Of a DNA stretch of 64,000 nucleotides, positions 27,440-36,854 are shown piece after piece. The notes beneath the pieces are model-generated. The model was not told the origin of the DNA, did no database searches, and saw nothing but the letters and a program-made list of their open reading frames with translations. How positions within the stretch are numbered: position 1 is the first letter of the stretch; each line of letters begins with the position of its first letter. Origin of the DNA: Serratia marcescens (GTDB lineage Bacteria; Pseudomonadota; Gammaproteobacteria; Enterobacterales; Enterobacteriaceae). The stretch lies in NCBI RefSeq assembly GCF_029846115.1, contig NZ_JARVZZ010000001.1:1860001-1924000 (forward strand), written 5' to 3'. The translations under genes were made by a program, and so were the position numbers.

Positions 27440-30400
27440 TGAATGCCTCTGAACCCGAGAAGTTTAACCTGTCTGCCTGGGCGCTTGCCAATCAGCAACT
27501 GGTTGCCTTTTTTATGTTGGTTATCACCATTGCCGGGGTGATGAGCTATTACAACTTGCCGCGCAACGAGGATCCGGCGTTTACCATTAAAACGGCGGTG
27601 GTTTCCGCGAGTTGGCCTGGGGCCTCTGTGGAGGATACCGTCAATTTCGTGACCGACCCGTTGGAGAAGAAACTTCAGGAAGTTCCTTATCTTGATTATT
27701 TGGAGAGTTACAGCCGGCCCGGCGAGTCGGTTATTTTTATCTATCTGCGTGATAATACGCCGCCGGAGAAAGTGAAGGAACTGTGGTATACGGTCAGGAA
27801 AAAAATAAAGGACGTTTCCCCTCAGCTTCCTGCCGGCGTCAGTTCACCTGCCGTCAACGATGAATTTGATGATACCTACGGCACCATCTATGGCTTTACG
27901 CGTGAAGGATTCAGCGAGCGCGAACTGCGCGATCTGGTTGACAAGGTTCGCACGGACGTCTTAACGCTGCCGGATGTTGGGAAAGTGAACCTGCTGGGCG
28001 TAAAAGAAGAGCAGGTCATCTTATCATTCTCACCGCAGAAAATTGCGGGTATGGGGCTGACGCTCGACCAAATCAAGAACGCCATCAGCGCGCAAAACGC
28101 CGTGACTCCGGCGGGAGAAATCAGAACCGACAAAGATAAAGTCATGTTGAGAGTCAGCGGCGCTTTCGCATCGGAAGAAAGCCTCAAACAGCTGACACTG
28201 CATATTCAGGATAAATTCGTTCCTCTGACGGATATTGCGACTATCTCTCGCGAGGCGGTCGATCCGCCGACGCCGGCCTTCAGAGTTAACGGGGAGTCGG
28301 CGATTGGCCTGGCCATCTCCATGGCCCCGACAGGCAATATGCTGGATTTCGGCAAAGCGCTTAACGAAAAGATGGATGATATCTCCAGCCGCTTGCCTGC
28401 GGGTATCAACGTGCTGAAAGTGGCCGATCAGTCGACGGTGGTGCATGACGCGGTGGGGAGCTTTATGAAAGTGCTCCTTGAGGCGGTCGTCATTGTGCTG
28501 GCTGTGTCTTTCTTGTCATTAGGCACTCGTGCCGGGTTAGTGGTTGCAGCATCCATTCCGCTGGTGCTGGCCATGACGTTTATCGGCATGGAAATTGCCG
28601 GCATAGGCATACAGCGCATCTCCCTTGGTGCATTAATTATTGCGCTGGGGTTGCTGGTCGATGATGCCATGATCACAGTAGAGATCATGATGTCGCGTCT
28701 GGAGAAAGGAGACCCTGTCAAAAAGGCGGCGACAAAAGCCTGGACGACGACGGCTTTCCCGATGCTGACCGGTACATTGGTCATGATCGCCGGTTTTATC
28801 CCGGTTGGTTTCGCAACGTCGAGTGCGGGGGAGTACTGTTATTCTCTGTTCATGGTGGTGCTGATTTCACTCATCAACTCCTGGATTGTTGCCGTACTTT
28901 TTTCACCGCTGATAGGCGTGTGGCTTTTACCTAAGGTGATGAAGGAACACGCCCACGGTAAAGGTAAAGTCATGCAAAAGTACGAAAGTACATTGCGATA
29001 TATCCTTAAGCGCCGAGGGATGACCGGCATCGTGGCGGTTCTGTTGCTGGCTATTGCTTTTATCGGATCCTCGCACATGGAAGAGGAGTTCTTTCCCGCT
29101 TCTGACAGGCCGGAGTTGCTCGTCAGTCTGACTCTGCCGAGAAATGCCGTGCAGGAAGATACGGCGAGGGAAGCCATTCGCTTGGAGGAAATCCTCAAGA
29201 AGGATCCCGATATTGATCATTTTACGACGTACGTTGGCTCGGGTGCCGTGCGGTTTTATTTGCCGATGGACCTGTTGCTTGATAACGAAAATATCGCTCA
29301 ATTGGTTGTGGTCACCAAGGGACTTGAAGAGCGCGATGCCGTGAAGTCCAGGCTTGAAAAAATTCTGCAAAAAGATTTCGGCCATCTTGTTACGCGTGCT
29401 TCGCCGTTGGAGCTGGGGCCCCCGGTAGGTTGGCCGTTGAAATATCGCGTTTCCGGCCCGGATCTGACCAAAATCCGTGAGATATCCATGGAGTTGGCGG
29501 GGAAATTGGGTGACAACCCGCAGACAAGAGAGGTCAACCTTACTGCGGGAGAACCGCAACGAGAACTCTATATAACGCTTAATCAGACGGAAGCGAGGGC
29601 CTTGGGATTAAGCTCTCAGGATGTCGCCAGCGCTCTTGCTGAAATGTATTCGGGGTCCGCTGTAACGACGATCAGGGACAGAAACCGCCAGGTTAACGTG
29701 GTATTGCGGGCTTCGGAAAATACGCGGAGAGACATTGAAACCGTCGCGGATTTGCAATTAACGACGGCAGATGGGCGCGTTGTGCCATTAAAGCAGATCG
29801 CAACGATAGGCTATACGTTGGCCGAACCTATTCAGTGGCGGCGGCAACGAGAGCCTTTCATTACGGTGCAAACGGATATTGCGCCAGGGCTGAATGCGTC
29901 CGGCGTATCCAAGAGTTTGGCGCCTGTTGTCGATGAATTACGCAAAAGTCTGCCTCCGGGATATCACATTACCGAGGGGGGAAGCGTCATTGAAGCCATG
30001 AAAGGCAACCGTTCCGTATTCGCGGTTCTGCCAGTGACCTTATTGGTGATGCTGATCTTGCTGATGGTGCAGTTGCGTAGTTTCTCACGCATGATGCTGG
30101 CGCTGTTGATTGCCCCCTTCGGTTTGATTGGCGTTGTCGCCGCTATGTTACCCACCGGAACGCCAATGGGGTTTGTCGCGATTCTTGGCGTGATTGCGTT
30201 GGCGGGGATGATTATCCGCAATGCCGTGATCCTTATTGAAGAAGTGGAAATAAACAGGGCGCAAGGTGCAGATAATACTGAGGCGATCGTCGAGGCGTCA
30301 CTGCATCGTTCCAGACCGATACTCTTGACGGCTTGTGCAGCAATATTAGGGATGATACCTATCGCGCATCAGGTATTTTGGGGGCCTATGGCCTATGCCA

Positions 30401-30492
30401 TTATTGGTGGGCTATTCGTTGCCACCCTATTTACCCTGACGGTATTGCCGGCTGCCATCAGCGCTGTTCTGCAATGGGAGAAGTCTCGATAG
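27439..30492 (+). CDS. RND efflux pump, inner-membrane transporter
   Basis: 1017 residues, the typical RND size, with twelve predicted helices and two large periplasmic loops. The proton-relay Asp pair is visible in LGLLVDDAMITVEI (TM4), and a later repeat carries GMIIRNAVILIEEVE. Probably exports drugs, detergents or similar compounds by proton antiport; the substrate cannot be read from sequence. It belongs to the shorter RND branch that uses a single adaptor, rather than the AcrB branch, judging from the N-terminal block SYYNLPRNEDPAF. No outer-membrane channel gene follows. Confidence 0.93.
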   Translation: MNASEPEKFNLSAWALANQQLVAFFMLVITIAGVMSYYNLPRNEDPAFTIKTAVVSASWPGASVEDTVNFVTDPLEKKLQEVPYLDYLESYSRPGESVIFIYLRDNTPPEKVKELWYTVRKKIKDVSPQLPAGVSSPAVNDEFDDTYGTIYGFTREGFSERELRDLVDKVRTDVLTLPDVGKVNLLGVKEEQVILSFSPQKIAGMGLTLDQIKNAISAQNAVTPAGEIRTDKDKVMLRVSGAFASEESLKQLTLHIQDKFVPLTDIATISREAVDPPTPAFRVNGESAIGLAISMAPTGNMLDFGKALNEKMDDISSRLPAGINVLKVADQSTVVHDAVGSFMKVLLEAVVIVLAVSFLSLGTRAGLVVAASIPLVLAMTFIGMEIAGIGIQRISLGALIIALGLLVDDAMITVEIMMSRLEKGDPVKKAATKAWTTTAFPMLTGTLVMIAGFIPVGFATSSAGEYCYSLFMVVLISLINSWIVAVLFSPLIGVWLLPKVMKEHAHGKGKVMQKYESTLRYILKRRGMTGIVAVLLLAIAFIGSSHMEEEFFPASDRPELLVSLTLPRNAVQEDTAREAIRLEEILKKDPDIDHFTTYVGSGAVRFYLPMDLLLDNENIAQLVVVTKGLEERDAVKSRLEKILQKDFGHLVTRASPLELGPPVGWPLKYRVSGPDLTKIREISMELAGKLGDNPQTREVNLTAGEPQRELYITLNQTEARALGLSSQDVASALAEMYSGSAVTTIRDRNRQVNVVLRASENTRRDIETVADLQLTTADGRVVPLKQIATIGYTLAEPIQWRRQREPFITVQTDIAPGLNASGVSKSLAPVVDELRKSLPPGYHITEGGSVIEAMKGNRSVFAVLPVTLLVMLILLMVQLRSFSRMMLALLIAPFGLIGVVAAMLPTGTPMGFVAILGVIALAGMIIRNAVILIEEVEINRAQGADNTEAIVEASLHRSRPILLTACAAILGMIPIAHQVFWGPMAYAIIGGLFVATLFTLTVLPAAISAVLQWEKSR

Positions 30493-30498
30493 AACTTA

Positions 30499-30520
30499 CC
30501 CCCGGAGATAGCTCCGGGGG
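30499..30520 (+). terminator. Hairpin between the RND pump and the MarC-family gene
   Basis: CCCCCGGAG-ATAG-CTCCGGGGG, a 9-bp stem just after the pump stop. Only a short T run follows (GCTTT), so partial termination is likely. Confidence 0.6.
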
Positions 30521-30544
30521 GACGCTTTAAAAGGAGGTGGAAAG

Positions 30545-31186
30545 ATGTTTGAGTTATTTAAACTTATTGGGCTAGGGTTGGTTTTATTACTGCCGCTGGT
30601 AAACCCATTGACCACTGTCGCTCTTTTTCTTGGGCTTTCAGGCGACATGTCTGAACAAGAAAAAAAGAAGCAGTCAGCTATGGCGGCTTTCTATGTCTTT
30701 GTGATTATGATGGTTGCATGGTATGCCGGTAAGGCTGTTATTAATACCTTTGGCATATCCATTCCGGGATTACGAATTGCAGGTGGAATGATCGTTGCCT
30801 TTATTGGGTTTAACATGCTGTTTCCGCAGGATGTGAACAAGCCTCAAAGCGGCGAGAAGGGGAAAACCAAAAATATAGCATTTATCCCCTTGGCAATGCC
30901 CAGTACGGCAGGCCCAGGTACCATTGCTATGTTGATCAGTGCCGCGTCGACATTCAGCGCTGAAACATCGCATCTGGATTTGTGGGTCGCCTATACCGCG
31001 CCCCCCCTGATTGCGATAGCCATTTCTCTGATTTTATGGGTGTCTCTGCGGGCGTCACTGGGTGTTATGAAGCTTGTAGGAACATCGGGAATCGATGCTA
31101 TTTCCAGGGTGATGGGATTCCTGCTGGTCTGTATGGGGGTTCAGTTTGTTATAAATGGCGTCGTTGAACTCGTCACAATGCAATAA
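30545..31186 (+). CDS. MarC-family integral membrane protein
   Basis: 213 residues, six hydrophobic helices, with the MarC-family blocks [30 protein letters not shown] and a [13 protein letters not shown] segment. The family is annotated as NAAT transporters, but no transport activity is firmly established. Despite the name, E. coli MarC is not needed for multidrug resistance. A very strong Shine-Dalgarno (AAAGGAGG) precedes ATG 30545. Follows the pump gene on the same strand and may be expressed partly by read-through. Confidence 0.88.
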   Translation: MFELFKLIGLGLVLLLPLVNPLTTVALFLGLSGDMSEQEKKKQSAMAAFYVFVIMMVAWYAGKAVINTFGISIPGLRIAGGMIVAFIGFNMLFPQDVNKPQSGEKGKTKNIAFIPLAMPSTAGPGTIAMLISAASTFSAETSHLDLWVAYTAPPLIAIAISLILWVSLRASLGVMKLVGTSGIDAISRVMGFLLVCMGVQFVINGVVELVTMQ

Positions 31187-31204
31187 ACGCTAACGCTTCA
31201 GAGG

Positions 31205-31232
31205 CTGATATGCATGGGGTTGCGCATATCAG
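31205..31232 (+). terminator. Hairpin after the MarC-family gene
   Basis: CTGATATGC / GCATATCAG, 9-bp perfect stem with a 10-base loop, 18 bases after the stop codon. No T run. Confidence 0.5.
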
Positions 31233-31374
31233 ATGAGAATAATATCTAAAATCTTATATCTATATCAGTTCTGATAATGCTCGGATGCTCTTGGCTGCCA
31301 TAAAGCTTTTTTTTGCATGGACAACGCTGTGAGCGCAGGCGGTAATGACTGTCGTCATGCTGTTATTTTTTATC

Positions 31375-31409
31375 AAAAAGTTCCCAAGTAAGATGGGAAC
31401 TTTTTTTTT
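31375..31409. terminator. Bidirectional terminator before pqiC
   Basis: AAAAAGTTCCCA / TGGGAACTTTTT stem followed by further T. Flanking A and T tracts allow use from both sides, i.e. for the MarC side and for pqiABC. Confidence 0.88.
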
Positions 31410-31510
31410 ACTTTTTCTTTTATTCTGGTGCGTCGTCAACAGGCTTAATCCCGAATCTGATCCCATCACCATAAGCCGTCACCGGTGCATTATGGCTGTT
31501 GATTGCCATT

Positions 31511-32068
31511 TCAGGGGGACAACACCTTGGCGATAGCCTGGGCTTCCTGCTGCCAGCCCTGCGCCAGCGTGCGCACCAGGGCATCATAGCCGTCTTCACC
31601 CTGCTTTAATTCCAGGCTGAAAGGCCGTTTGATCAAGCGTCCCTGGCGGTTCAGCACCCACTCGCCGCGAACGATCGCCTTGCCGTCAAAGCGGCCATGG
31701 AAACCGCTGATGGTGACGTTCAGCACATCCTGATCGCTGCTCATCGGCTGCGAAGAGACCACCCAACCCGGCAGCGCGCTGCTCAGGTTGGTGACCAGCG
31801 TTTGCTGCAGCTGCTGGTCGAGCGGGCTGGCCCACAGGTTGTTCTGCGCTATCACATACTGCACGTCGTTGGTCTGATACACCACGCCGCTCTGCGCCAG
31901 ATAATCCGCCACGCTCACGTGCTCCAGCCACAGCTGGCGCGTGGAGGCGCCGCCGCTGCTGACCGCAGCCGGCGCACCCAGCGCCGGCAACTGATAGTAG
32001 GTCTTCTGTGGCGAACTGCTGCAGGCGCTGAGCAACAGCGCCAGGGCTACCGGGATCCATTTCATCAT
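31511..32068 (-). CDS. pqiC: PqiC, outer-membrane-associated lipoprotein of the Pqi system
   Basis: 185-residue lipoprotein (MMKWIPVALALLLSAC, lipid Cys16) of the ABC-type transport auxiliary family. In E. coli PqiC sits in the outer membrane and joins the PqiB tube that spans the periplasm. Its ATG overlaps the pqiB stop by 4 bp, showing the operon order pqiA-pqiB-pqiC on the reverse strand. Confidence 0.94.
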   Translation of the reverse strand: MMKWIPVALALLLSACSSSPQKTYYQLPALGAPAAVSSGGASTRQLWLEHVSVADYLAQSGVVYQTNDVQYVIAQNNLWASPLDQQLQQTLVTNLSSALPGWVVSSQPMSSDQDVLNVTISGFHGRFDGKAIVRGEWVLNRQGRLIKRPFSLELKQGEDGYDALVRTLAQGWQQEAQAIAKVLSP

Positions 32069-33711
32069 TTCGTGGCCTTCTTCGGCTGAGGGTCAGTGCT
32101 GCCGGCGGCTTCAAACACCAGCGCGTTGCTCTTCTCATTCAGGGTGCGCAGCACCGGTTGCAGCTCACGCAACACCTGGTCGAGGCGCTGCATATCGCCC
32201 ACCATCTTGTTGTAAGCCGGTGAACCAGGCTGGAACCCTTTCATGCTGCGGTTCAGCTCCAGCAGCGTTTTCTGCATGTCCTGCGGCAGCGCCTGCATCT
32301 CTTTGCTGGCGATGATGTCGTTCAACGACTTCATGGTCTGCTGCGTCGACTTCATGGTTTTCTGACTTTCCGCCAGCGTCTTGGTCGCCTCGTTGATCAT
32401 CGGATTGATCGGCATCGCGTTGATCTTGTCCAGCGTCTGCATCAGTTTCTGCTGGATCTGTGCCAGACCGCCGCTGGTGGTCGGCATCAGCGGATAACCG
32501 AACAGCTCGCGCGGCCCTTTCCACGGTTTCTCCTGCGGATAGAAGTCGAGATCGATATACAGCGAACCGGTCAGCAGGTTGGCGGACTTCATCGAGGCGC
32601 GTAAACCACGAGATTCCGCGTCTTTCAGATGCCCTTCAATATCGACATTGTCCCCCAGCTGTTTATGAAGCCGATCCGGCTCAATGCGGATCAGCACCGG
32701 AATGCGGTAATCGTTATCCAGGCGCTGCGCCATGCCTTCTTTATAGAACGGCACCTGCGCCACCGTGCCCAGGCGGATGCCGCGGAATTCGACCGGCGCG
32801 CCCGGCTGCAGGCCGCGTACCGAATCGGAGAAGAACAGCAGGTAGTCCTTATGCACGGTATACAGCGAATCCTGCGTGCTGCGCTGGTTGTCGAACAGCT
32901 GGTACTCCGCCTTCTCTTTCGCCAGTTCGCCGCGATCCCAGCCGTCCGGCACGTCGAAGCTGACGCCGCCGCTGAACAGGGTAGTCAGCGACCCCATCTC
33001 CACCCGCATGCCCTGTGCCGACATGTCAAACGCCACGCCGCTGTCTTTCCAGAAGCGCACGTTGGTGGTGACCAACTGATCGTAAGGCGCGGTAATGAAC
33101 AGCTGATAGCGCATGGCGCGCGCTTTAGGATCGAAATAGCTGGTCTCTACCGACCCAACGCGATAACCGCGGAACAGCACCGGATCGCCGGCGTTGAGCT
33201 GGCCCGATTTCTCGCTGTCCAGTACGATACGCAGCCCTTTGGCGTCCGGAGAGGCCAGCGGCGGCGCGTCGAGCAGCTGATAGTTGTCTTTGCCGTCTTT
33301 GCCCTTGTTGCCCGGCTGCAGTTCGATATAGGCGCCGGAGAGCAGCGTCCCCAGCCCGGAGACGCCTTCACGGCCGATCTGCGGCTTCACTACCCAGAAG
33401 GCGGAATCCTGGCGCAGCAATTTTTCCATGCCGGAATTGAGGCGCGCCTGTACCATCACCTTGCTCAAATCATCGCTCAGCGTGACGGTTTCCACCACGC
33501 CGACGTCCACGCTGCGGCTTTTGATTTTGGTTTTACCCGCTTCCAGCCCTTCCGCCGTCGAGGTCACCAGCGTCACTACCGGCCCCTGATGGCTGAAGTG
33601 GTAAAACAGGATCCAGGCGCCGATCAGTGCGGTTACGATGGGAATGATCCACACCGGCGACCAGCGTTTGATCTTCTCGACGTCCGCGACGCTATGATTA
33701 TTTTCCGTCAC
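32065..33711 (-). CDS. pqiB: PqiB, MCE-domain lipid transport protein
   Basis: Periplasm-spanning MCE protein, 548 residues from a GTG start at 33711. I prefer this start over an upstream TTG/ATG-like extension because AAGGAG lies 7 bases before it and the length then matches E. coli PqiB (546). One N-terminal membrane helix (about 21-42) is followed by three MCE domains (each with V.L.T..AEGLEAGKTKI-type or LN.GDPVLFRG-type starts) and a C-terminal coiled coil (MKSTQQTMKSLNDIIASKEM). Moves lipids between the membranes in the current model. Overlaps pqiA by 14 bp. Confidence 0.93.
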   Translation of the reverse strand: MTENNHSVADVEKIKRWSPVWIIPIVTALIGAWILFYHFSHQGPVVTLVTSTAEGLEAGKTKIKSRSVDVGVVETVTLSDDLSKVMVQARLNSGMEKLLRQDSAFWVVKPQIGREGVSGLGTLLSGAYIELQPGNKGKDGKDNYQLLDAPPLASPDAKGLRIVLDSEKSGQLNAGDPVLFRGYRVGSVETSYFDPKARAMRYQLFITAPYDQLVTTNVRFWKDSGVAFDMSAQGMRVEMGSLTTLFSGGVSFDVPDGWDRGELAKEKAEYQLFDNQRSTQDSLYTVHKDYLLFFSDSVRGLQPGAPVEFRGIRLGTVAQVPFYKEGMAQRLDNDYRIPVLIRIEPDRLHKQLGDNVDIEGHLKDAESRGLRASMKSANLLTGSLYIDLDFYPQEKPWKGPRELFGYPLMPTTSGGLAQIQQKLMQTLDKINAMPINPMINEATKTLAESQKTMKSTQQTMKSLNDIIASKEMQALPQDMQKTLLELNRSMKGFQPGSPAYNKMVGDMQRLDQVLRELQPVLRTLNEKSNALVFEAAGSTDPQPKKATK

Positions 33712-35047
33712 CTTGCGGCTCCTTGTTGATTGTTTCACTTGCGCGATCCCAGGTCAGCCGGGGATCAAATGTCATGGCGGCGAACATGGTGAGGATCACC
33801 ACCAGCGCGAACAGCACGGCGCCCGTCGCGGGGTAAATGCTCATCAACTGCCCCATTCGCACCAGCGCCGACAATACGGCGATCACAAACACGTCGATCA
33901 TTGACCATCGGCCAACGAATTCGACCACTTCATAAATCAGGTGCATGCGCTCGCTGTCGGCACGCGGCTTCTTCCTGCCGTTGGCATCCCAGCACAGCCA
34001 GCCGATCGCCAGCATTTTCAGCGATGGCACCATGATACTGGCGATGAAAATCACCATCGCCACCGGATAAGAGCCGTCCCCCCACAGCAGGATCACCCCC
34101 GCCATGATGGTGGAGTTCATCTTGTTGCCCAGCGCCTCGGTCACCATGATGGGCATCAGGTTGGCCGGGATATACAGCATGATGGAGGTCACCAGCAGCG
34201 CCAGCGTCCATTGCAGGCTGTGGCGGCGACGCACGTAGCCGTTGGTGTGGCAGCGCGGACAGCGCACCTGATTGGCCGGCAGGATCGCCGTGCAGCAGGC
34301 GCAGGAGCGCACGCCCTGCCGCATGCCGGTGCGCCCCACCGTCAGCGGGCGATCAAGACGCGGCGCCGGTTCGATGTCCTGCCACAGCCAGCGCCTATCC
34401 ACGCACTGGAAAGCGCGCACCTGCAGCAGGCAGAACAGACAGTAAGGCACGAAGCTGCTGCCGATGCCGATATCGCCATAGGCCATCAGCTTGACGAAGC
34501 TGACCAACACCCCGGCGAGGAAAATCTCCACCATGCACCAGGTCTTGAACTGAAACAGCACCCGGGCCATCCACTCTTTCAGTCCCAGCGGCAAACGCAC
34601 TTTGGCGCACAGCAGAATGATCGCCACCATGCAAAACGCCGGGATCAGCTGCACGAACACCATAAACAAGGTGGCCATGCTGGCATAGTCTTCCGCCACC
34701 ATGACTTCCGGGATTTGGATCAGCCTGATTTCGTTGCCGAGGCCGGCGACGCGCATGTTGATAAACGGGAAAATGTTGGCCAGCACCAGCATGAACAAGG
34801 CGCTGAGCGCGTAACCGATCGGCCGCTTGCGCGGCTCGTCCCAGCGGGCGCTGAGCGTGGTTTTGCAGCGCGGGCATACCGCTTTGCTGCCATAGGCCAG
34901 CGGCGGCAGCGCCACCAGCATGTCGCACTGCGGGCAAAGCGTCTTATCGTGTGACGACGCGTCGATGTGCTGTAGCGCTGGCCGACAGAAGGATGGCAAC
35001 TGGTTTTCCCTGCGATTGGGGGGCAATGTACGGGGTATTTGACTCAA
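33698..35047 (-). CDS. pqiA: PqiA, inner-membrane partner of PqiB
   Basis: Integral membrane protein (up to 449 residues) with two four-helix PqiA modules, each preceded by zinc-ribbon-like Cys pairs (CPQC and CPRC near residues 38-60; CACC and CPRC near 255-275). In E. coli the Pqi system is induced by paraquat through SoxS and supports envelope lipid transport. The start is uncertain. The frame opens with TTG at 35047 without a clear Shine-Dalgarno. A TTG at 34999 with AGGG upstream is an alternative. Homology to E. coli PqiA begins near CPQCDML. Confidence 0.9.
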   Translation of the reverse strand: MSQIPRTLPPNRRENQLPSFCRPALQHIDASSHDKTLCPQCDMLVALPPLAYGSKAVCPRCKTTLSARWDEPRKRPIGYALSALFMLVLANIFPFINMRVAGLGNEIRLIQIPEVMVAEDYASMATLFMVFVQLIPAFCMVAIILLCAKVRLPLGLKEWMARVLFQFKTWCMVEIFLAGVLVSFVKLMAYGDIGIGSSFVPYCLFCLLQVRAFQCVDRRWLWQDIEPAPRLDRPLTVGRTGMRQGVRSCACCTAILPANQVRCPRCHTNGYVRRRHSLQWTLALLVTSIMLYIPANLMPIMVTEALGNKMNSTIMAGVILLWGDGSYPVAMVIFIASIMVPSLKMLAIGWLCWDANGRKKPRADSERMHLIYEVVEFVGRWSMIDVFVIAVLSALVRMGQLMSIYPATGAVLFALVVILTMFAAMTFDPRLTWDRASETINKEPQGDGK

Positions 35048-35080
35048 AAAACTGTCCCAATAATGATCATGATAGTTTTA

Positions 35081-36022
35081 TTATGCGATTTTCGCGCAGA
35101 GGTTAGTCGTATTAAGCGTGCGAACTTGCTCTGCTATATCGTCTATGATCTGAAAACGTCGGCGATACTCCGCCCGTTTTTTACTGGGGATATGTTCCAA
35201 GGATTTTCTTTCAAACGTCAAGGGCAACTGCCAGCGCCACGAATTCTGTTTTACCCCACCTATTAACGACCAGAAATCGTCGTAACTTGCATGTAAATGT
35301 CGGCCTTTACTCATTCGATACCGCAGTGAGCGAAAAACGTGTCCATTATCGCTGACGCCATAAATAGCGCGTACCGCGGTGAGTTCCGCGAGGCGGCTAA
35401 TAAACTCTATCAAAACACGTTTGGGGAAAATACCCGACAGAGCGCGCGTAGCTTCTTTGATGGTCTCGTGAGGGACATGTCGTCCAGGACCTTGCAGGCC
35501 ACCAATGACGAAATGCCATTCGGCCCTCTCGGATACGGCAGAAAATGTCGCGCTGGCAAGTAGTTCTTTATTGTCGCCACGCAACCATAGCGTTGACTCG
35601 CCTTCTCGTTCTGCTTTGTGCGCACAAGAGGCTGAAATGGTAAAACGAGCCTCCTCTCTGCCGGTGAATTCCGCCAAAATCGTTTCTTCACGCGATATCA
35701 GCGCGCTGGACAGTGCTTTGTTACTGAGAGAGGACACATACCGATAATGGCTGACAATTGCCGATGCACGTTGTTTGGCATTGAGGTTGCGCGTCAGGTA
35801 TTGCCGGTGCGTTTTACATGGGAATGTGTCTTGATAATACAAAACTCGCCTGAGTTTATCCTGCTGAGATATCGCTGAAAGTATTTTCTTCGTAGATGAA
35901 TAGTATAAAATAATCCGAACTAAGAACTTCGCCCTGAAACTCTTTTTTTTCCATGTTGGGCCAGGAACTAGTTTGCCGGAAATTAATTCGTATAGGATGT
36001 TTTCTTTCAAGTTGTTTTCCAA
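35081..36022 (-). CDS. VirK/YbjX-family protein (DUF535)
   Basis: Up to 313 residues of the DUF535 family, which includes Shigella VirK and E. coli YbjX. These are linked to virulence-factor surface display and resistance to membrane-active peptides, but their biochemistry is unknown. Family blocks are GGLQGP...ETIKEATRALSGIFPKRVLIE and GVSDNGHVFRSLRYR....YDDFWSLIGG. The frame has no ATG near its beginning. The likely start is TTG 36022 or TTG 36010, both with weak Shine-Dalgarno sequences. Lower GC than its neighbours. Confidence 0.85.
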   Translation of the reverse strand: MENNLKENILYELISGKLVPGPTWKKKSFRAKFLVRIILYYSSTKKILSAISQQDKLRRVLYYQDTFPCKTHRQYLTRNLNAKQRASAIVSHYRYVSSLSNKALSSALISREETILAEFTGREEARFTISASCAHKAEREGESTLWLRGDNKELLASATFSAVSERAEWHFVIGGLQGPGRHVPHETIKEATRALSGIFPKRVLIEFISRLAELTAVRAIYGVSDNGHVFRSLRYRMSKGRHLHASYDDFWSLIGGVKQNSWRWQLPLTFERKSLEHIPSKKRAEYRRRFQIIDDIAEQVRTLNTTNLCAKIA

Positions 36023-36585
36023 GATTGCTATTTCTTTCGTGTTTAAGGTTAGTGCAATATTTCGGTACTTAGACTATGTTAATCGACAACTGTTAATTTA
36101 CTGTTTGGTAGTTATCAAGGTTTTATGAAGATGGGTGGTTTTTATGCTCGGAATCGGTCGGCAGTGTCGATTATGTTTAACAACATGTTGGCGTTTCTGC
36201 CTGATGTTGACATAACCGTTTGATATATTCTAGAAGCTGATCATTAACGCTTATGGATGGGGAGTATGATGAAAAACGTCATCCTTAAAGTAATGAGGCA
36301 GAAAAAGTGAAGATTTGCAGGATTGACGCGATGTCTAAGTTACGAGTCAGAACACCGATAAATTTTTGCCGGGGTATCTGTCTTCGACATCCTTCTTGCT
36401 GTTTGCCTTCCGCTCACTGTTTCGCCGGTTAAACAACCGTTTAATCATCCGCTGTTATAATTACTCCTGTTGAGTCTTGATGGATGAATGTTTTCACCTC
36501 AAGCATTGCGATGCGGCGCTCTGTGGAGCGGCATCCGTTTTTTGGACATGCCGGTGGTTCGGTGAGAAGTAAGGAGAAGTGCACT
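36023..36585. other. AT-rich intergenic region VirK-like / TM2 gene
   Basis: 563 bp without a gene I can support. A 14-codon frame at 36266-36310 (MMKNVILKVMRQKK) has a GGGGAG Shine-Dalgarno, but nothing else supports it. The stretch 36430-36470 is a possible promoter for the TM2 gene. Confidence 0.4.
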
Positions 36586-36804
36586 ATGAGCAGAAAAGAC
36601 AAGCTTGCGGCGGCCCTGCTGGCCATCTTCCTGGGTGGGCTGGGCATTCACAAGTTTTACCTGGGCATGAAGTGGTGGGGGCTGTTCTACCTGCTGTTCT
36701 GCTGGACGGGGATCCCGGCGATTGTCGGTTTTATCGAAGGCATTATTTATCTGTTCCAATCGGAAGAGAAGTTCAACCAGAAATACAATCCTGGTCTGAT
36801 TTAA
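36586..36804 (+). CDS. TM2-domain membrane protein
   Basis: 72 residues with two hydrophobic helices (about 8-24 and 31-55) and the TM2 signature GGLGIHKFYLGMKWWG. Start ATG 36586 behind AAGGAG. An upstream extension to 36484 has no Shine-Dalgarno and no family similarity. The family's function in bacteria is not known. Followed by a bidirectional terminator. Confidence 0.88.
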   Translation: MSRKDKLAAALLAIFLGGLGIHKFYLGMKWWGLFYLLFCWTGIPAIVGFIEGIIYLFQSEEKFNQKYNPGLI

Positions 36805-36814
36805 GGCTTTGCTG

Positions 36815-36848
36815 ACGGCACTTCCTGTTGCGGGAAGCGCCGTTTTTC
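36815..36848. terminator. Bidirectional terminator between the TM2 gene and the exported-protein gene
   Basis: ACGGC-A-CTTCC / GGAAG-C-GCCGT stem followed by TTTTT. Lies between two convergent genes. Confidence 0.82.
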
Positions 36849-36854
36849 ATTCCG

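Larger units (their letters stand above)
31187..31510. other. Intergenic region between the MarC-family gene and pqiC
   Basis: 324 bp, AT-rich, no gene supported. Contains a hairpin at 31205-31232 and a bidirectional terminator at 31375-31409. This is the right-hand edge of the AT-rich block; no tRNA-end repeat is seen here. Confidence 0.5.

Noticed and set aside
23317..31510. Search for a second copy of the tRNA-Thr 3' end as an attachment-site duplicate
   Set aside because: No repeat of the tRNA end was found at the right edge of the AT-rich block, so I do not call it an integrated element with defined ends.
36331..36432. 33-codon forward frame in the VirK/TM2 intergenic region
   Set aside because: Weak ribosome-binding site, Cys-rich but irregular composition, no conservation evidence.
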